Notes: generated by a model not told the origin, from the sequence alone. Counted from the stretch's first letter, positions 19,101 through 27,711 are shown. The stretch: 64,000 nucleotides of DNA from Pycnococcus provasolii (GCA_049487715.1 CP150564.1:496001-560000), one strand, 5' to 3'. Numbers and translations: made by a program.

Positions 19101-19307
19101 GCTCCTGTTTTGAAGAAGCAGAGGATTGAGGATAACGTTAAGCAATTCGCGGGAAAGTGGAAGATGAAGACCAAAATGACCAAGGAGGGGGTTGCTGCTG
19201 GTGCTGAGAAGAGAACATTGCCGCTACCAACAGCAGGGAAGAATATGAATGAGGCTAAGGTGATGCCGCTGCCAAATGATCATGTCACCGGTACTGTCAT
19301 GCCTTAA
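16200..19307 (+). CDS. Cyclic-nucleotide-gated type cation channel (CNG/HCN/EAG superfamily)
   Basis: 1,035 residues. Residues 1-470 are low-complexity and charged, with Arg/Ser clusters near 355-385 that look like kinase sites. S1 begins near 482 (WDLFVLLLILYNALLMPYRL) and S4 near 593 reads MRLLRLGKMIRLLRLLRLMK with regularly spaced Arg/Lys. The pore near 692 reads LYFATTSMLGERTNP. It aligns with the CNG-type TIGETP filter and lacks the GYG/GFG of K+ channels, so a non-selective cation pore is likely. A C-linker follows, then a cyclic-nucleotide-binding domain from about 830, including PGDYIIRAG and FFGEVSIIYNIKRACSVRA, whose Arg-Ala pair fits the phosphate-binding cassette. The ligand cannot be decided. 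It acts in the plasma or another membrane. Confidence 0.88.
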   Translation: MPPPPTGGGGGGSRPTSVEGGPRNNETRNSTGSVPEFPALPNAIESALPEERAAELPAATPRLVNLNLETPRDAQGGGNVQGPVVEAIVESDSAIDLAPTVDEASRSNLFHTNWNGESAAEASENSSRDPSFHNGDSVKSLVRAANSYGSVLEADNEDDNNSPASSYQPSPSMSQLRLGAKQASHLAQDIKRLSRDLERKAHARLTTHLAPGTASEDDDDEVIETELSKQKPDIKHDVNSSFLGAGNGYSLQEKILQANQKSLSGDASAPANDQISKDKQDQLSAFLSKRLKIMGFDMPDNLVHLASYLDKYDNRLQMEGRRSRAGSRASSRATTPDTSGGEESDAEGGDSKVSKRRRSLGARRRSIGATKAAPRRRSRRLSIADMMAEDVERQDIEGLDEEGRKELNYNLGRLHRTSTLVYGMAGEPGSIERDAKLATQMSDGGGISVLDVDDDEVEMDDEERALKKQKIRHRFIINPSGTFRRCWDLFVLLLILYNALLMPYRLAFELENPGPVDMFDTVADIIFLTDLVLNTRTAYVNYENELVSNPWKILMNYACTWLVIDALSSVPFNLIALASGAENGSLENMKMTKSMRLLRLGKMIRLLRLLRLMKLVKLMGTTEKQMNSIFRVHPGVIKIAKMFMGLMFLFHWFACICGAVAGEPSGYAWNDVWTGVEGYNDHKDGSKYLFMLYFATTSMLGERTNPQSDLQALTSLLITIGGSVIYLGLVSTMLNVLSQIDEGSSAFKNEMDKLHHYMVQRDFPKALMRRIKATKARHHNSSRGFDDMRILENLPLHLRQDVAMFLHRDMIMGLSMFKACSLAFVQDLVMRLKPLPVQPGDYIIRAGTCGTEMFFLTAGTVEVLDIDLNVVATCVPYSFFGEVSIIYNIKRACSVRAADECDLLWIDKRSLMELKGSYPHELSVIAAFAKQRFEKRKLEDDRNLEISSALEHLYHSDTKRFRGLEVLAPVLKKQRIEDNVKQFAGKWKMKTKMTKEGVAAGAEKRTLPLPTAGKNMNEAKVMPLPNDHVTGTVMP

Positions 19308-20319
19308 GTAAGGTTTGTTTGTTTTCTGCCGAACTGGAAGAAGAAGAGGAGAGAGAGTGTGTGTGAGTGAGTGTGTGTGTGTGTGACAAGTTTTTGGTCT
19401 ACAGTAAGTTACTTACTGTGGCGTGGGGACTCGTTCTTTATTTTTTTAATCAAGTTATGGATAGAACGAATGTAACAACATATGATGATGATGATCCCTT
19501 TTTTTTTTTTGAATTTGCAGGTTATTAGCCTTCTTTACAATCAACCGCTTTTGAATTCGTACCAATGCATATTTCGATCGCATTTAAACTCGCATCGCCT
19601 CCAACCGGGGCCACCTTGCAATAGGAAACCTCCAACCAGGGCAACCTCCCCTCGCCACATCACGTGACCTTGCAAGTCCCCATGAACTAGAAAATCCACA
19701 TAAATGCCGATTTTCTTGGTGATACGTCATCCTGATAACGTTTCCTCAAAATGGTGTTGAGTTCCCGGGTTCCTCAAACACCCACCATCCACACTCACCC
19801 ATATTTATCTTGAGGGGGCCCAAGCCCTCACCATCTCTAGAAGGTTGGAGGCACTTATTCCACACACCACCCGCCACGCCACCACACCACTGCGCCACCA
19901 CACCGCCATGCCGCGCGACAGTGGTGGTGATGTCTTTGTCGCCTGGTCGTGCTGGTGGTCGTGGTGCCACGACCACCAGTCGTGGTGGTGGTGGTAGAGG
20001 AGGAAGCCCGTTTGGCGGTGTTCTGGGGGTATGCTCTTCAAGAAGGAAATCAAGAAGGTTGAAACTGTTCATCGTCAGGAATGTTTGTTGTTGTAGTTAT
20101 ACCTGATTAACTTGAATAACCTGACCACTCGTTCCAGGTAGTGCGAGACGCACACGCTCCTCCTGCTCCTTGCGACGCTGGCAATAAACGTTGTAGTGTT
20201 TGGCGAGAATATGCCGTGTGAGGTTCGGCTGAAGTAGGCAAGTAGCACATCATGTCAACCTGCTGTTTGGCACCAGACCTACTGAAGCCGAGAAACTTCG
20301 TAAAGTCACGAGTCCCGAC
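19308..20319. other. Intergenic region downstream of the channel gene
   Basis: About 1 kb with no supported gene. It has a (GT)n tract near 19360, a T-run near 19500, and a stretch around 19860-20000 where ccacca and ggtggt triplets face each other and could form imperfect hairpins. Small open frames here are composed of His/Pro/Gly from these triplets and are not credible. No tRNA was found. Confidence 0.35.
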
Positions 20320-20575
20320 CGGGATCCCCCCAAATTCCCGATTCCTTTTTTGAAGGACTCAAATCCAAAACAAGCCTACGATGGATCCCCGTTACAAAAA
20401 CGCCGCGCCCGGTTTCGAGCAAATCTTAGTTCTTATCTTCGGGAATGGGGCCGGTCGGGGGTCCACCCGTTGTACGAGTGGGCTTGGACCTGGGGCAGTG
20501 CCCCGTTGGCAAACTTTGGCAAGATACACTTCGTGGTCGTGCCGTCCCGTCCCGTCCCGTCCAGATCCCTTCCCG

Positions 20576-21121
20576 ATGCCGATGATGTCTTGCACGTCGC
20601 GTCCGGTGTCTCGCGCTGCTGTGCGCACTGCTGTGCGCACTGCTGTGCGCTTGCCTCGTGCTGCTGCAGCAGCTGGTGCTAGAAAGTCTCTTGGTCGTGT
20701 CGCAGGGTCTCCAGCCTTGGTCTCCAGCTCGTCCCGCCGTAACGCGAGGGTGGTGATCACGCGCGCGTCTGAAGAGGGTGGACCGAACCCCATCGAAAGT
20801 GCGCTGCAGTCGTTCATCGACGCACAGCCTGATGAAGTCGCTGACGAGGACAAGGGGCCGATCGTCTATGGACTGTGCTTCGCGGCAGGAGCGGTCATCT
20901 TCATCCTCGTCTCTTTCCTTCTGCGCCTTCCCGCCCTCCTTGGAATCATCCTGGGTGGAGGGTTCGCCGGATACACGTGCTACGTCGCGAGCGGCCTGCT
21001 CCCTTCCACCGACAGTGGCTTCGTCAGGACTGACTCGTACGCTCGCCAGGACGTGTCCGAGGATGAGCGCGAGGCGCCTTCGAAGTACAAGGAGGATGAG
21101 CCTTGGAGTGACAAGAAGTAA
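20576..21121 (+). CDS. Predicted plastid-targeted two-helix membrane protein, unknown function
   Basis: 181 residues from the ATG at 20576. The frame is open upstream to another ATG at 20381, but that region contains the C/G promoter block. Residues 1-65 are rich in Arg/Ser/Ala/Val without acids until ARVVITRASEEGG, a typical green chloroplast transit peptide with cleavage near VITR-A. Part of it is a 9-base tandem repeat (TAVRTAVR). The mature part is acidic, then has two adjacent helices at about 97-142 (YGLCFAAGAVIFILVSFLL and LGIILGGGFAGYTCYVASGL), and ends in a charged tail (DEPWSDKK). The layout suggests a small thylakoid or envelope protein. PAM68 was considered but key segments do not match. 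Confidence 0.65.
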   Translation: MPMMSCTSRPVSRAAVRTAVRTAVRLPRAAAAAGARKSLGRVAGSPALVSSSSRRNARVVITRASEEGGPNPIESALQSFIDAQPDEVADEDKGPIVYGLCFAAGAVIFILVSFLLRLPALLGIILGGGFAGYTCYVASGLLPSTDSGFVRTDSYARQDVSEDEREAPSKYKEDEPWSDKK

Positions 21122-21258
21122 AGGAGCGAGCAGTATTATGATTGGGTGTTGTTTGAATTTTTATAGTAAGGCAACAAGAAAAGTTACTAGACTAACTCCT
21201 TTATTTCGAGGTTTTGGATTCGACTAATTAGGTGCAACATTGTGTTTTTGCCTTTCCT

Positions 21259-21675
21259 TCACTCGTTGTTGTCATCCGTGGTGACGAGTGCGGCAGAAGT
21301 CGTAGCTGTCGTCGTCACTGTGGTGGTGGCTGTGGTGGGATCCACCGTCGCACACGTGCACGGAGGGCACTTGGCAAGCATGTCCGCCTCCGCTTTTTCG
21401 GCGTCGGCAGTTTCCTTGCGATCGTCATGGCGCTCACCGGCGCGTCCAATCGCGCGGTTCGTCACGGCAGCTGTCGTTCCCACAGCAGCGCCCGCCATCA
21501 TCGCGCGCCCCAGAGCTATGTGAATAAGTGTGAGTTAGTGTTTTTTGTTTAAAGAAAAAAATCGTACCATCCAGAGTACACACAACCTACCTTGCGCGTC
21601 AACCTGAACAGGCACACCTGATAAGGCCAAAGAGGCGAAGAGAGCAAGGCACGCGAGAAGGAAAATGCGGGACAT
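21259..21675 (-). CDS. Small secreted or membrane protein, two exons, unknown function
   Basis: Exon 1 is 21591-21675 and exon 2 is 21259-21515, joined across a 75-bp intron (GTAGGT donor, CATAG acceptor). The spliced product has 113 residues. Exon 1 encodes a clear signal peptide (MSRIFLLACLALFASLALSG, cleavage near VDA-Q). Exon 2 starts ALGRAMMAGAAVGTTAAVTN, a Gly/Ala stretch able to cross a membrane, then a charged segment and CPPCTC, and ends in a Thr/Ala-rich tail. It resembles no family that can be named. It is divergent from the next secreted-protein gene, and a perfect 20-bp hairpin lies just upstream of its ATG. Confidence 0.7.
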
Positions 21676-21690
21676 GATGAGTTGTTGAGA

Positions 21691-21744
21691 AAGTTGGTGT
21701 GAAGAATGAATGAAAGCAGCAAGGTTCATTCTTCACACCAACTT
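21691..21744. repeat. Perfect 20-bp inverted repeat with 14-nt loop
   Basis: Arm 21691-21710 (aagttggtgtgaagaatgaa) is the exact reverse complement of 21725-21744, with loop 21711-21724. It begins 15 bp upstream of the ATG of the minus-strand secreted-protein gene, so in that transcript it would form a strong 5'-leader hairpin if transcription starts beyond it. Confidence 0.95.
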
Positions 21745-22174
21745 ACGAGCCTGCAGAGTGAGCACGCCGAGCATGGGAGCAAAGGCATGGGAACATTTGA
21801 CGGGAAGAGACAAATGGCACAAGCAAACCTCCCGACCAAACTTCCCGACCAAACCCCAAATCTCGGACGGTCGGTTCCGGTAATTCGAGTCCGTCTGACG
21901 TGTCCCCCTTAACCATCGTTGCGGAAACTCGCACAGTCAGCATTCGGTTTCCTTTTTTTCTTGGGTTCTCGGACGGGCCTTCCTCATGTTTTGATGTGGC
22001 GCTTCTTTCTTGTGATATTTGTGAAGCCGCCGCCACCTACCGTATGATGTGAGGCGTACAGTACCTCATCCTTCTTCTTCTTTTCTAATCTCCTCTTCTT
22101 CATCATCATTCAATTGCATTGAGTCATAGTTACGTCACAGATATAACAACAACAAACAACAAACAAACAACAAA
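21745..22174 (+). promoter_or_regulatory. Divergent promoter region of two secreted-protein genes
   Basis: About 430 bp. It ends in a CAA-rich unstructured leader (caacaacaaacaacaaacaa) directly before the ATG at 22175, as is common for highly translated genes. A 97-codon minus-strand frame here has no recognisable features. Confidence 0.4.
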
Positions 22175-22670
22175 ATGATGTCGCTCACACGCACGTCCTT
22201 CGCGCTCGCTGCTATGGGTGCTCTCGCCTGCGCGACATTGACGTCTGTTGAAGCGCAGCAGCCGCAGCAACCGCAGCTTTTCAACCTTCCACCCATCTTC
22301 TTCCGCCCGGCGATGACCGTTCCCAACCAGCAGAGCGCTGCGTTCTTGGGCAGCGGACTCGGCGGCGGATATGGCGGACAGTATGGTTTGGGCATGACTC
22401 CCATCCAGAACAGCGTGACAAATCCCCCTACGTGGCCCGAATTCTAGTATGTCTACCCTCTAACATCAACAACACTTCATAAACAACAATCACTAACAAC
22501 CTAACACGCTTCATAAATTAAAAAACCAAAACAGCTCCGTGTTCGCTGGACAGGGACAGGGTACCGGGTGCCGTGGCGCAACCAGCGGCAACTGCCGTCG
22601 CCGTGGCGTGAACGTCGGCTATGGCCCTGAGCGTGGTAGCGTGTACAGTTTCGACCATGGCTTTAACTAA
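22175..22670 (+). CDS. Small secreted Gln/Gly/Cys-containing protein, two exons
   Basis: Exon 1 22175-22446 and exon 2 22535-22670, with an 88-bp intron (GTATGT donor, AAACAG acceptor) splitting a Tyr codon. Read through, the frame would stop at once in the intron, so splicing is needed. The product has 135 residues: a signal peptide (MMSLTRTSFALAAMGALACA, cleavage near VEA-Q), a QQPQQPQLFNLPPIFF segment, a Gly/Tyr-rich stretch (GLGGGYGGQYGLG), and a C-terminal part with two Cys and basic residues (GCRGATSGNCRRRGVNVGYG). It could be a wall, matrix or antimicrobial-type peptide; none of these can be shown. The function is unknown. Confidence 0.72.
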
Positions 22671-22918
22671 AATCAAATACAAATAAAAAGTAGTTGCTTT
22701 TTTTGTATGTTGCTGGTTGGTGAAGGATGGTTTGTTGTGATGAATAGAAAGTTTCAAAAGTTACAGTTGCTGGTATGTATGTAACAACTATTCACTCAAA
22801 TCCAAAAGAAAATAGTAAAACAAGAATAACGTCACTCTCCTATATCTTCGTCAATCGTTCCATACGCGAAAATTCTCCGGCGATTCCGACGCGGGGACGG
22901 GCGGAACCACGTCGAATC

Positions 22919-25546
22919 TCACACGAGGCGTTCGACTGGACGTGGAGACGGATGAGGGCGAAGCGACGGATGAGGGTGAAGCCGAATTTGCAGGACGCGG
23001 TGGTTTCGACTCGTCCGAGGCGGCGGCGGCGGGGCGGCGGCGGCACCACCTTTCACTGCGAGTTGGTTCTCGTTCGCCCACATGCGAATCAGCGCAATCG
23101 CCGCATCGTCGCCATGAGTGGCCGACGTGTACATCGCCTCACGCACGACATCTTCCGAGGTCATGCCATGCGTGGACACAGACGACGCCGATGTCGCACG
23201 CGATGCGGACGTCACAGACGACGCCGCACCACGCGATGCGGACGTCTTAGACGACGTCGCACCACGCGATGCGGACGTCACAGACGACGCCGATACCTTC
23301 TCCGACGTCGCACGTGAGTGAATGCTGCTACCAGGGCTTGATACAGGCCTGGATTGCGGGGAAAAGGGTTTGGCGGATGCCCGTGCAGTCGTCGCCTTCT
23401 TGGCTTTCTCGAGCTCTGCGTTGAGACGTGCAACCTCCGTGGACTTTTCCACGAGCGCTCTCTGCAGCTCTTTCCTGGAAATACGCTTCGGCGGCGGCTT
23501 GGCACTCAAAGCCATCTTAATCGCTCGGTGTTCATTGGGCATGCCAGACGTCACCTCGGATTCCGAACCTTCGCTTTCGCTGTCTATGGTCGAGCGCGAC
23601 ATAGCCGCGGCAGCATGCACCAACTCGCTCGGCGGATCTCCTTGATAAGCTCTTGGGCTCATGTCTAGCCTGATCGCTTCCTCGTCTGCTTCTTCGAGAG
23701 AGTCGGAGGAATCGCCCTCTCCTTCGGCGCGTAGCAGTTTTCGTGGCTTCCTTTCCTTGCCCAGCGGATAGGGGAACGACCGGCCTTGCGAATCCCTTGC
23801 ACGGTACAGCCACGTGAGAGCTGTGTGAGCTGCATCGCCGAACACCATGTCTTTGCGGCTGTGGAGCGCCCGCGGAACGTAGTCGGGATACTTGCCACTA
23901 ACGAACCATCGATTCATAATCATGCTCAAGACCAGGTTCAAGAGAGCGACTGTGCATGCAACGGCAAGGTACACGGAAGCCTGCTCAATCGTGTAAAACC
24001 GGCACGGAATCCTAAAGTCGTCGTGGCGCTTCAGCACACATTGGTCGCAACGGCCAAACCAGTCGCGCTTATCGAACGGCGTGCCCTCGCGCGAGGGATT
24101 GCATGCCGTGCAGGGATAACCCGTCTGCTGCAGCGTCGCGTAGCTGTTGCTTCCATCGTAGCTTACGTGGCAGTTTTCGTACTGTGTCCCGCACGTCAGG
24201 ACATGCCACGGACTGTTGTTGGCGCAATTGCCGCACAGTTGGACGTCGGTGGGTGGATTCCGCGCAAAGCGGGATGTGCAAGCGTCCTCGTCGAAATCTT
24301 GAATCTTGTGTCGATCGAAGAAGTTCAAATCTTCACTTCCGTAGAAATTGATTCCATGAATGAATATGGAAATGGCAACCGCCTGCGTCATGCGGCTCGT
24401 CAGCGTGTGAGCTCGGCTAAAGGCGGCAATCCATCCAAACAGAATCGCGTGGTGCAGGTGAGGCGAGACAATCTCTCTGGTGAATTTCGGAATCAGCAGC
24501 AAAAATAGCACGAAGGGCACAAACAGGATCGAGCACACGTAGCGAAGCAGGCGCTTCGCACGTGCTTCGATAGAAATGTGGTAGGCGACAATCCATAGTC
24601 CGAAGGTAAACATGGCACCAAATGCGACGCCCGTTCCGTAGTCCCAGCTATCGAGCTCTTGTAGGTTTGTTCGCAGATTATTGGCGATGGCGGTGAATCC
24701 GAGCATGCCGCCGACGAGCGGTACGAGGAAGACGAGTCGGTCGACGGTCGGCGCCACCTCCTCTCCACGCTGACGGAATCGGCCCTTGCTGTCAAGGCTC
24801 AGCGGACCCTTGCGGTCCGTCGCAATGTACCAAATCAGGCTGCTGTAAACGACGAGGTCTTCGTAGCTCTTGAGCTCCTCGTACAGAAACTTGGGGTGAT
24901 AGTCGTGCCAAGGGTAAGCCCAATTCGTGTCGCGCTTGAGCCTCTCGCACAGCGTGTATCCAAGCAGCAACGTGAGGTGCCATGCGGCGAAGCTGTGAAA
25001 CTGCCACAGCAGTGGAAAGTGCAACATCCAACCTAGAAAAGGGAACTCAAACAGTAGGCGCACTCGTACTGCCAGAGGAAGCGGCACAGAAGAAGAAGAG
25101 GAAGAATTGGAAGGAGAAGAGGGTGGCGACCGAGGCGGAGTTCGAGTCTGCTGTTCTTCTTCAGGCCAGTCGCCATTGCTGCTGCCGCCAGGTGAGAGCT
25201 TTACGCTTCCACGTGGTGTGACTTCCGCCGCATCCTGCGCTGCGATGCTTCGAAATATCCGTGCGACAAATCCCACCAGTCCACCCGCCTGTTTGCTTAA
25301 GACGCGCGAGCCACGGTGCGGCGTGACCGCGCGCGTCTTGCGAATACGTCGCGACGTTTCTTTGTGCAAGAGGGGGTCCACGGATAGCATAGAGAGCTTA
25401 TGAACCCCTGAGAGTGACTTGGGCCACGTGTGGTTGTCTTCGTGTCCAAAGACGAGGCGCCAGAGTGCTCGTCCGGGCGTGAACGTCGGTGCGGCCGTTC
25501 GCATGAGCGTGATGAGAACCTGCCCGATCGAGAAGACGAGCACCAT
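22919..25546 (-). CDS. Large multi-pass membrane protein with Cys-rich loop and 11-residue repeats, unknown function
   Basis: 875 residues from ATG at 25544-25546. The frame runs a further 21 codons upstream to a GTG below an in-frame stop, so a 5' exon is also possible. The N-terminal half has a hydrophobic start (MVLVFSIGQVLITLM), a charged Ser/Pro linker, then about seven or eight helices. Between later helices is a Cys-rich loop with pairs such as CGNCANN, CTAC and CDQC, giving a probably extracytoplasmic disulfide or metal-binding domain. The C-terminal 280 residues are soluble: acidic, then a short coiled coil (ALVEKSTEVARLNAELEKAK), then SxTSASRGAxS repeats. Domain layout suggests a receptor or channel scaffold, but the family is not recognised. 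Confidence 0.72.
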   Translation of the reverse strand: MVLVFSIGQVLITLMRTAAPTFTPGRALWRLVFGHEDNHTWPKSLSGVHKLSMLSVDPLLHKETSRRIRKTRAVTPHRGSRVLSKQAGGLVGFVARIFRSIAAQDAAEVTPRGSVKLSPGGSSNGDWPEEEQQTRTPPRSPPSSPSNSSSSSSVPLPLAVRVRLLFEFPFLGWMLHFPLLWQFHSFAAWHLTLLLGYTLCERLKRDTNWAYPWHDYHPKFLYEELKSYEDLVVYSSLIWYIATDRKGPLSLDSKGRFRQRGEEVAPTVDRLVFLVPLVGGMLGFTAIANNLRTNLQELDSWDYGTGVAFGAMFTFGLWIVAYHISIEARAKRLLRYVCSILFVPFVLFLLLIPKFTREIVSPHLHHAILFGWIAAFSRAHTLTSRMTQAVAISIFIHGINFYGSEDLNFFDRHKIQDFDEDACTSRFARNPPTDVQLCGNCANNSPWHVLTCGTQYENCHVSYDGSNSYATLQQTGYPCTACNPSREGTPFDKRDWFGRCDQCVLKRHDDFRIPCRFYTIEQASVYLAVACTVALLNLVLSMIMNRWFVSGKYPDYVPRALHSRKDMVFGDAAHTALTWLYRARDSQGRSFPYPLGKERKPRKLLRAEGEGDSSDSLEEADEEAIRLDMSPRAYQGDPPSELVHAAAAMSRSTIDSESEGSESEVTSGMPNEHRAIKMALSAKPPPKRISRKELQRALVEKSTEVARLNAELEKAKKATTARASAKPFSPQSRPVSSPGSSIHSRATSEKVSASSVTSASRGATSSKTSASRGAASSVTSASRATSASSVSTHGMTSEDVVREAMYTSATHGDDAAIALIRMWANENQLAVKGGAAAAPPPPPRTSRNHRVLQIRLHPHPSLRPHPSPRPVERLV
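23201..23299. repeat. 33-bp coding minisatellite
   Basis: Three tandem units starting at 23201, 23234 and 23267, each beginning cgatgcggacgtc. They encode the 11-residue Ser/Ala/Arg/Gly repeats near the C-terminus of the membrane protein. Because the unit is a multiple of three, copy-number changes would keep the frame. Confidence 0.9.
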
Positions 25547-25956
25547 GTAGGCGAAGGCGACGGCGGACGCGGACAGGGGCGTGGGCGGTAGAACTGAAGA
25601 TGCCGACACGGACTATGATGACGCGGACATGTTTCCCAGTTAAGGTAGCACAGGGAACTGACGCGGCACACAAAGCGCTTCTCGAGAAAGAATGGTGCAA
25701 CAAAACCAACGGGTGCAACTTTGAAAAACAAAACGAATAGGAGTTCCTCAGGAGAAGGGAGGGAAACTGAATTATGAAACGACACCCCGTAAAAGTAACC
25801 CTAATCTTAACCCTAACCCTGAAACCCTATTATTCGTCGCCTCCAGGGATTCCAGGGATTCTTTCAGGGGATTCTTTCTCCTGATCGCCGCCGTCTTTCT
25901 TTTTCCGTCCCCTCCCTCCTCACGCCGTCTTTTCCATCGTAGTTGGTAGTCTATTC
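25547..25956. promoter_or_regulatory. Divergent promoter region with TTAGGG motifs
   Basis: About 410 bp between the membrane-protein gene (minus) and the flavoprotein gene (plus). Positions 25795-25830 contain ccctaa units in the complement orientation (ccctaatcttaaccctaaccctgaaaccc), then tandem ccaggga/ttctttc units near 25840-25880. TAGTCTA lies 4 bp before the ATG at 25957. Confidence 0.45.
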
Positions 25957-27126
25957 ATGCCGCTTCTGTGTCCCGTGTGCCTCGAGGATAAAGACGGGCC
26001 GTTGGCGCTGCCTGGATGTCGACTTCACCACACACAACTGGTGAAGCCACCAGTGGTGGTGGTGGCACCACCAGTGGATGACCATGACCATGACGCCTTG
26101 AAGAAGAAGAAGAATGCGCCGTCACACACCACAACGCAGGTTCCGCCGTTTCGCACCGACGACGCCACCGGGCTCTCTTACGCGTCCAAGTGCTGCATCC
26201 CCACGTCGTGGACACCGCTTTCGCTCCTCAAACGAAGAAAGGTGAACTACAACACGGAGATCTTCACATTCGCACTCCCAGAAGGCAACTCGAAACTTAT
26301 GCTGCCCGTGTGCGGGTGCCTGCTGATGCGTGCGCCGGACTGTGAGCACGGGGGAGGTGACGCTGTGCGGCCGTATACGCCCGTTTCGAGTTCCAACTTC
26401 GAGAACGGCTTCGAAATCATGCTCAAGCTGTACGAGGAGTGGGGTGACAAGAGACATATGCACTCGTACTGTCCTCCTGGTGCGGTTTCCAACCACGTCT
26501 TTGGACTTAAGGTGGGCGACTCTGTTGACTTTAAGCACATCGCCGCAAACGTCAAGATACCGTATTACCACACCGACGGCTCTCCGCCAGGTTTCAAGGG
26601 TGCCAACAGGCTAACACTCATTGCCGTGGGCGTCGGCATTGCTCCCATGATACAGGTGCTTCACGAGGTACTCGACAATAATGAGGACGACACCGCAGAA
26701 GTCGTTTTGCTCTACGGGAATCGCACAGTTGATGACATCTTAATGGCTGATTTATTAAATCGTTGGGAACGTGATTACGCGTCTCGCTTTCGCGTGATCC
26801 ACCACATCGGCAGCCGATACCAAAATGTGCTGATGCACTTTGACGACTGTCCAAAGGATTGCGGCAAGCCGTGCAAGCGCCGTAAGTTCCCCGATCCAGT
26901 GAACTTCGATCAAATTCCTGTGGAAAAACGCGAGCGTGGTTGGATCAGCGAAGAGACGATCGCAAAGCACGGTTTTCCGGCGGATGACCCGACGCACCGC
27001 GTGATGGTGTGCGGCTTGCCGAACGTGTATCGCACGATATGTGGCCCTCGTGGCACGAAGGATTTGGCACCAGGCAGTGCTCTCGCCAACCTCGGATTTA
27101 CAAAGGAGCAGGTCGTCAAGTTCTGA
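25957..27126 (+). CDS. NADH-cytochrome b5 reductase-like flavoprotein
   Basis: 389 residues. After an N-terminus with CPVCLED and a Pro/Val/His linker, the FAD-binding barrel includes VRPYTPVSS (residue about 138; the R-x-Y-T/S-P motif that contacts FAD) and then a segment related to G-x-x-S-x-x-L (PPGAVSNHVFGLKVGDSVDF). The NADH-binding lobe has GVGIAPMIQVLHEVL near 225, VVLLYGNRTVDDILM, and near 351 MVCGLPNVY, where the family has CGPP. It transfers electrons from NAD(P)H to cytochrome b5-like or related acceptors. There is no b5 haem domain and no clear membrane anchor. An insert with several Cys (CPKDCGKPCKRRKF) between the last two lobes is unusual and might bind a metal. Confidence 0.85.
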   Translation: MPLLCPVCLEDKDGPLALPGCRLHHTQLVKPPVVVVAPPVDDHDHDALKKKKNAPSHTTTQVPPFRTDDATGLSYASKCCIPTSWTPLSLLKRRKVNYNTEIFTFALPEGNSKLMLPVCGCLLMRAPDCEHGGGDAVRPYTPVSSSNFENGFEIMLKLYEEWGDKRHMHSYCPPGAVSNHVFGLKVGDSVDFKHIAANVKIPYYHTDGSPPGFKGANRLTLIAVGVGIAPMIQVLHEVLDNNEDDTAEVVLLYGNRTVDDILMADLLNRWERDYASRFRVIHHIGSRYQNVLMHFDDCPKDCGKPCKRRKFPDPVNFDQIPVEKRERGWISEETIAKHGFPADDPTHRVMVCGLPNVYRTICGPRGTKDLAPGSALANLGFTKEQVVKF

Positions 27127-27711
27127 CTTCGCAAAATAAATGCACAGGTGCGTGACATATCATCGTCCAACTGAATTTTGGGAAAATTTGCCTTTGGCGT
27201 GGTGCGTGGGATTTGATGAGAATCTATCCAATCTTATTGTCTTCTTTCCACCGAAATTTGGGCCGTTCGCCGACGGCTCGTGGCCCCCTCGTGGGCAGTC
27301 ATGTGGCTAACTTACAATCTTCCTGTGTCTCTGATCCATCGCACCACACCACAACAACGCATTCATCAGTCTGCAAGACTGCAACAATCCCTCCCTTGCA
27401 TATACTTGTGGTGTTAATTTTTCATGTTAACCTGTGCTGACACCTGTGATCACACACAACTTGAGAAGACAGGAACCACCCACTTCTTATTATCTACAGT
27501 GAGCTATGCCGAAATCTACATATTCGTTTTTTCATATAATTCTGTAACTTCAATACGTGTACCTTAATAAGGCCTACTACTACCCGTAGTACTACTGAAA
27601 ATGTTGTTGTGGTGTACTAGTGTGCAGGGTTCGAGGTAAAATTTTACACCTGTAAAATTTTACATTGTAAAATTGTAAAATTTACTGTAAAAGGTTTTGG
27701 CGCGTTTCGTT
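27127..27711. other. AT-rich intergenic region with palindromes
   Basis: About 585 bp with no gene. AATAAA about 14 bases after the preceding stop is a likely polyadenylation signal. At 27636-27690 there is a cluster of gtaaaattttac palindromes and partial copies. The region is markedly more AT-rich than the neighbouring genes and borders transposon remnants. Confidence 0.5.

Noticed and set aside
20000-20380. A tRNA gene suggested by ggttcggctg near 20220
   Set aside because: No acceptor or anticodon stem can be formed around it.
20381-21121. Calling the plastid two-helix protein PAM68
   Set aside because: The helices and transit peptide fit loosely, but the loop and C-terminal motifs of PAM68 are absent.
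21743-22036. 97-codon minus-strand frame between the two secreted-protein genes
   Set aside because: No recognisable motif; it occupies the shared promoter region and overlaps the hairpin arm.
22800-23320. Plus-strand Arg-rich frames around 22.8-23.3 kb
   Set aside because: They are shadows of the minus-strand membrane-protein gene, whose repeats give Arg runs on the opposite strand.
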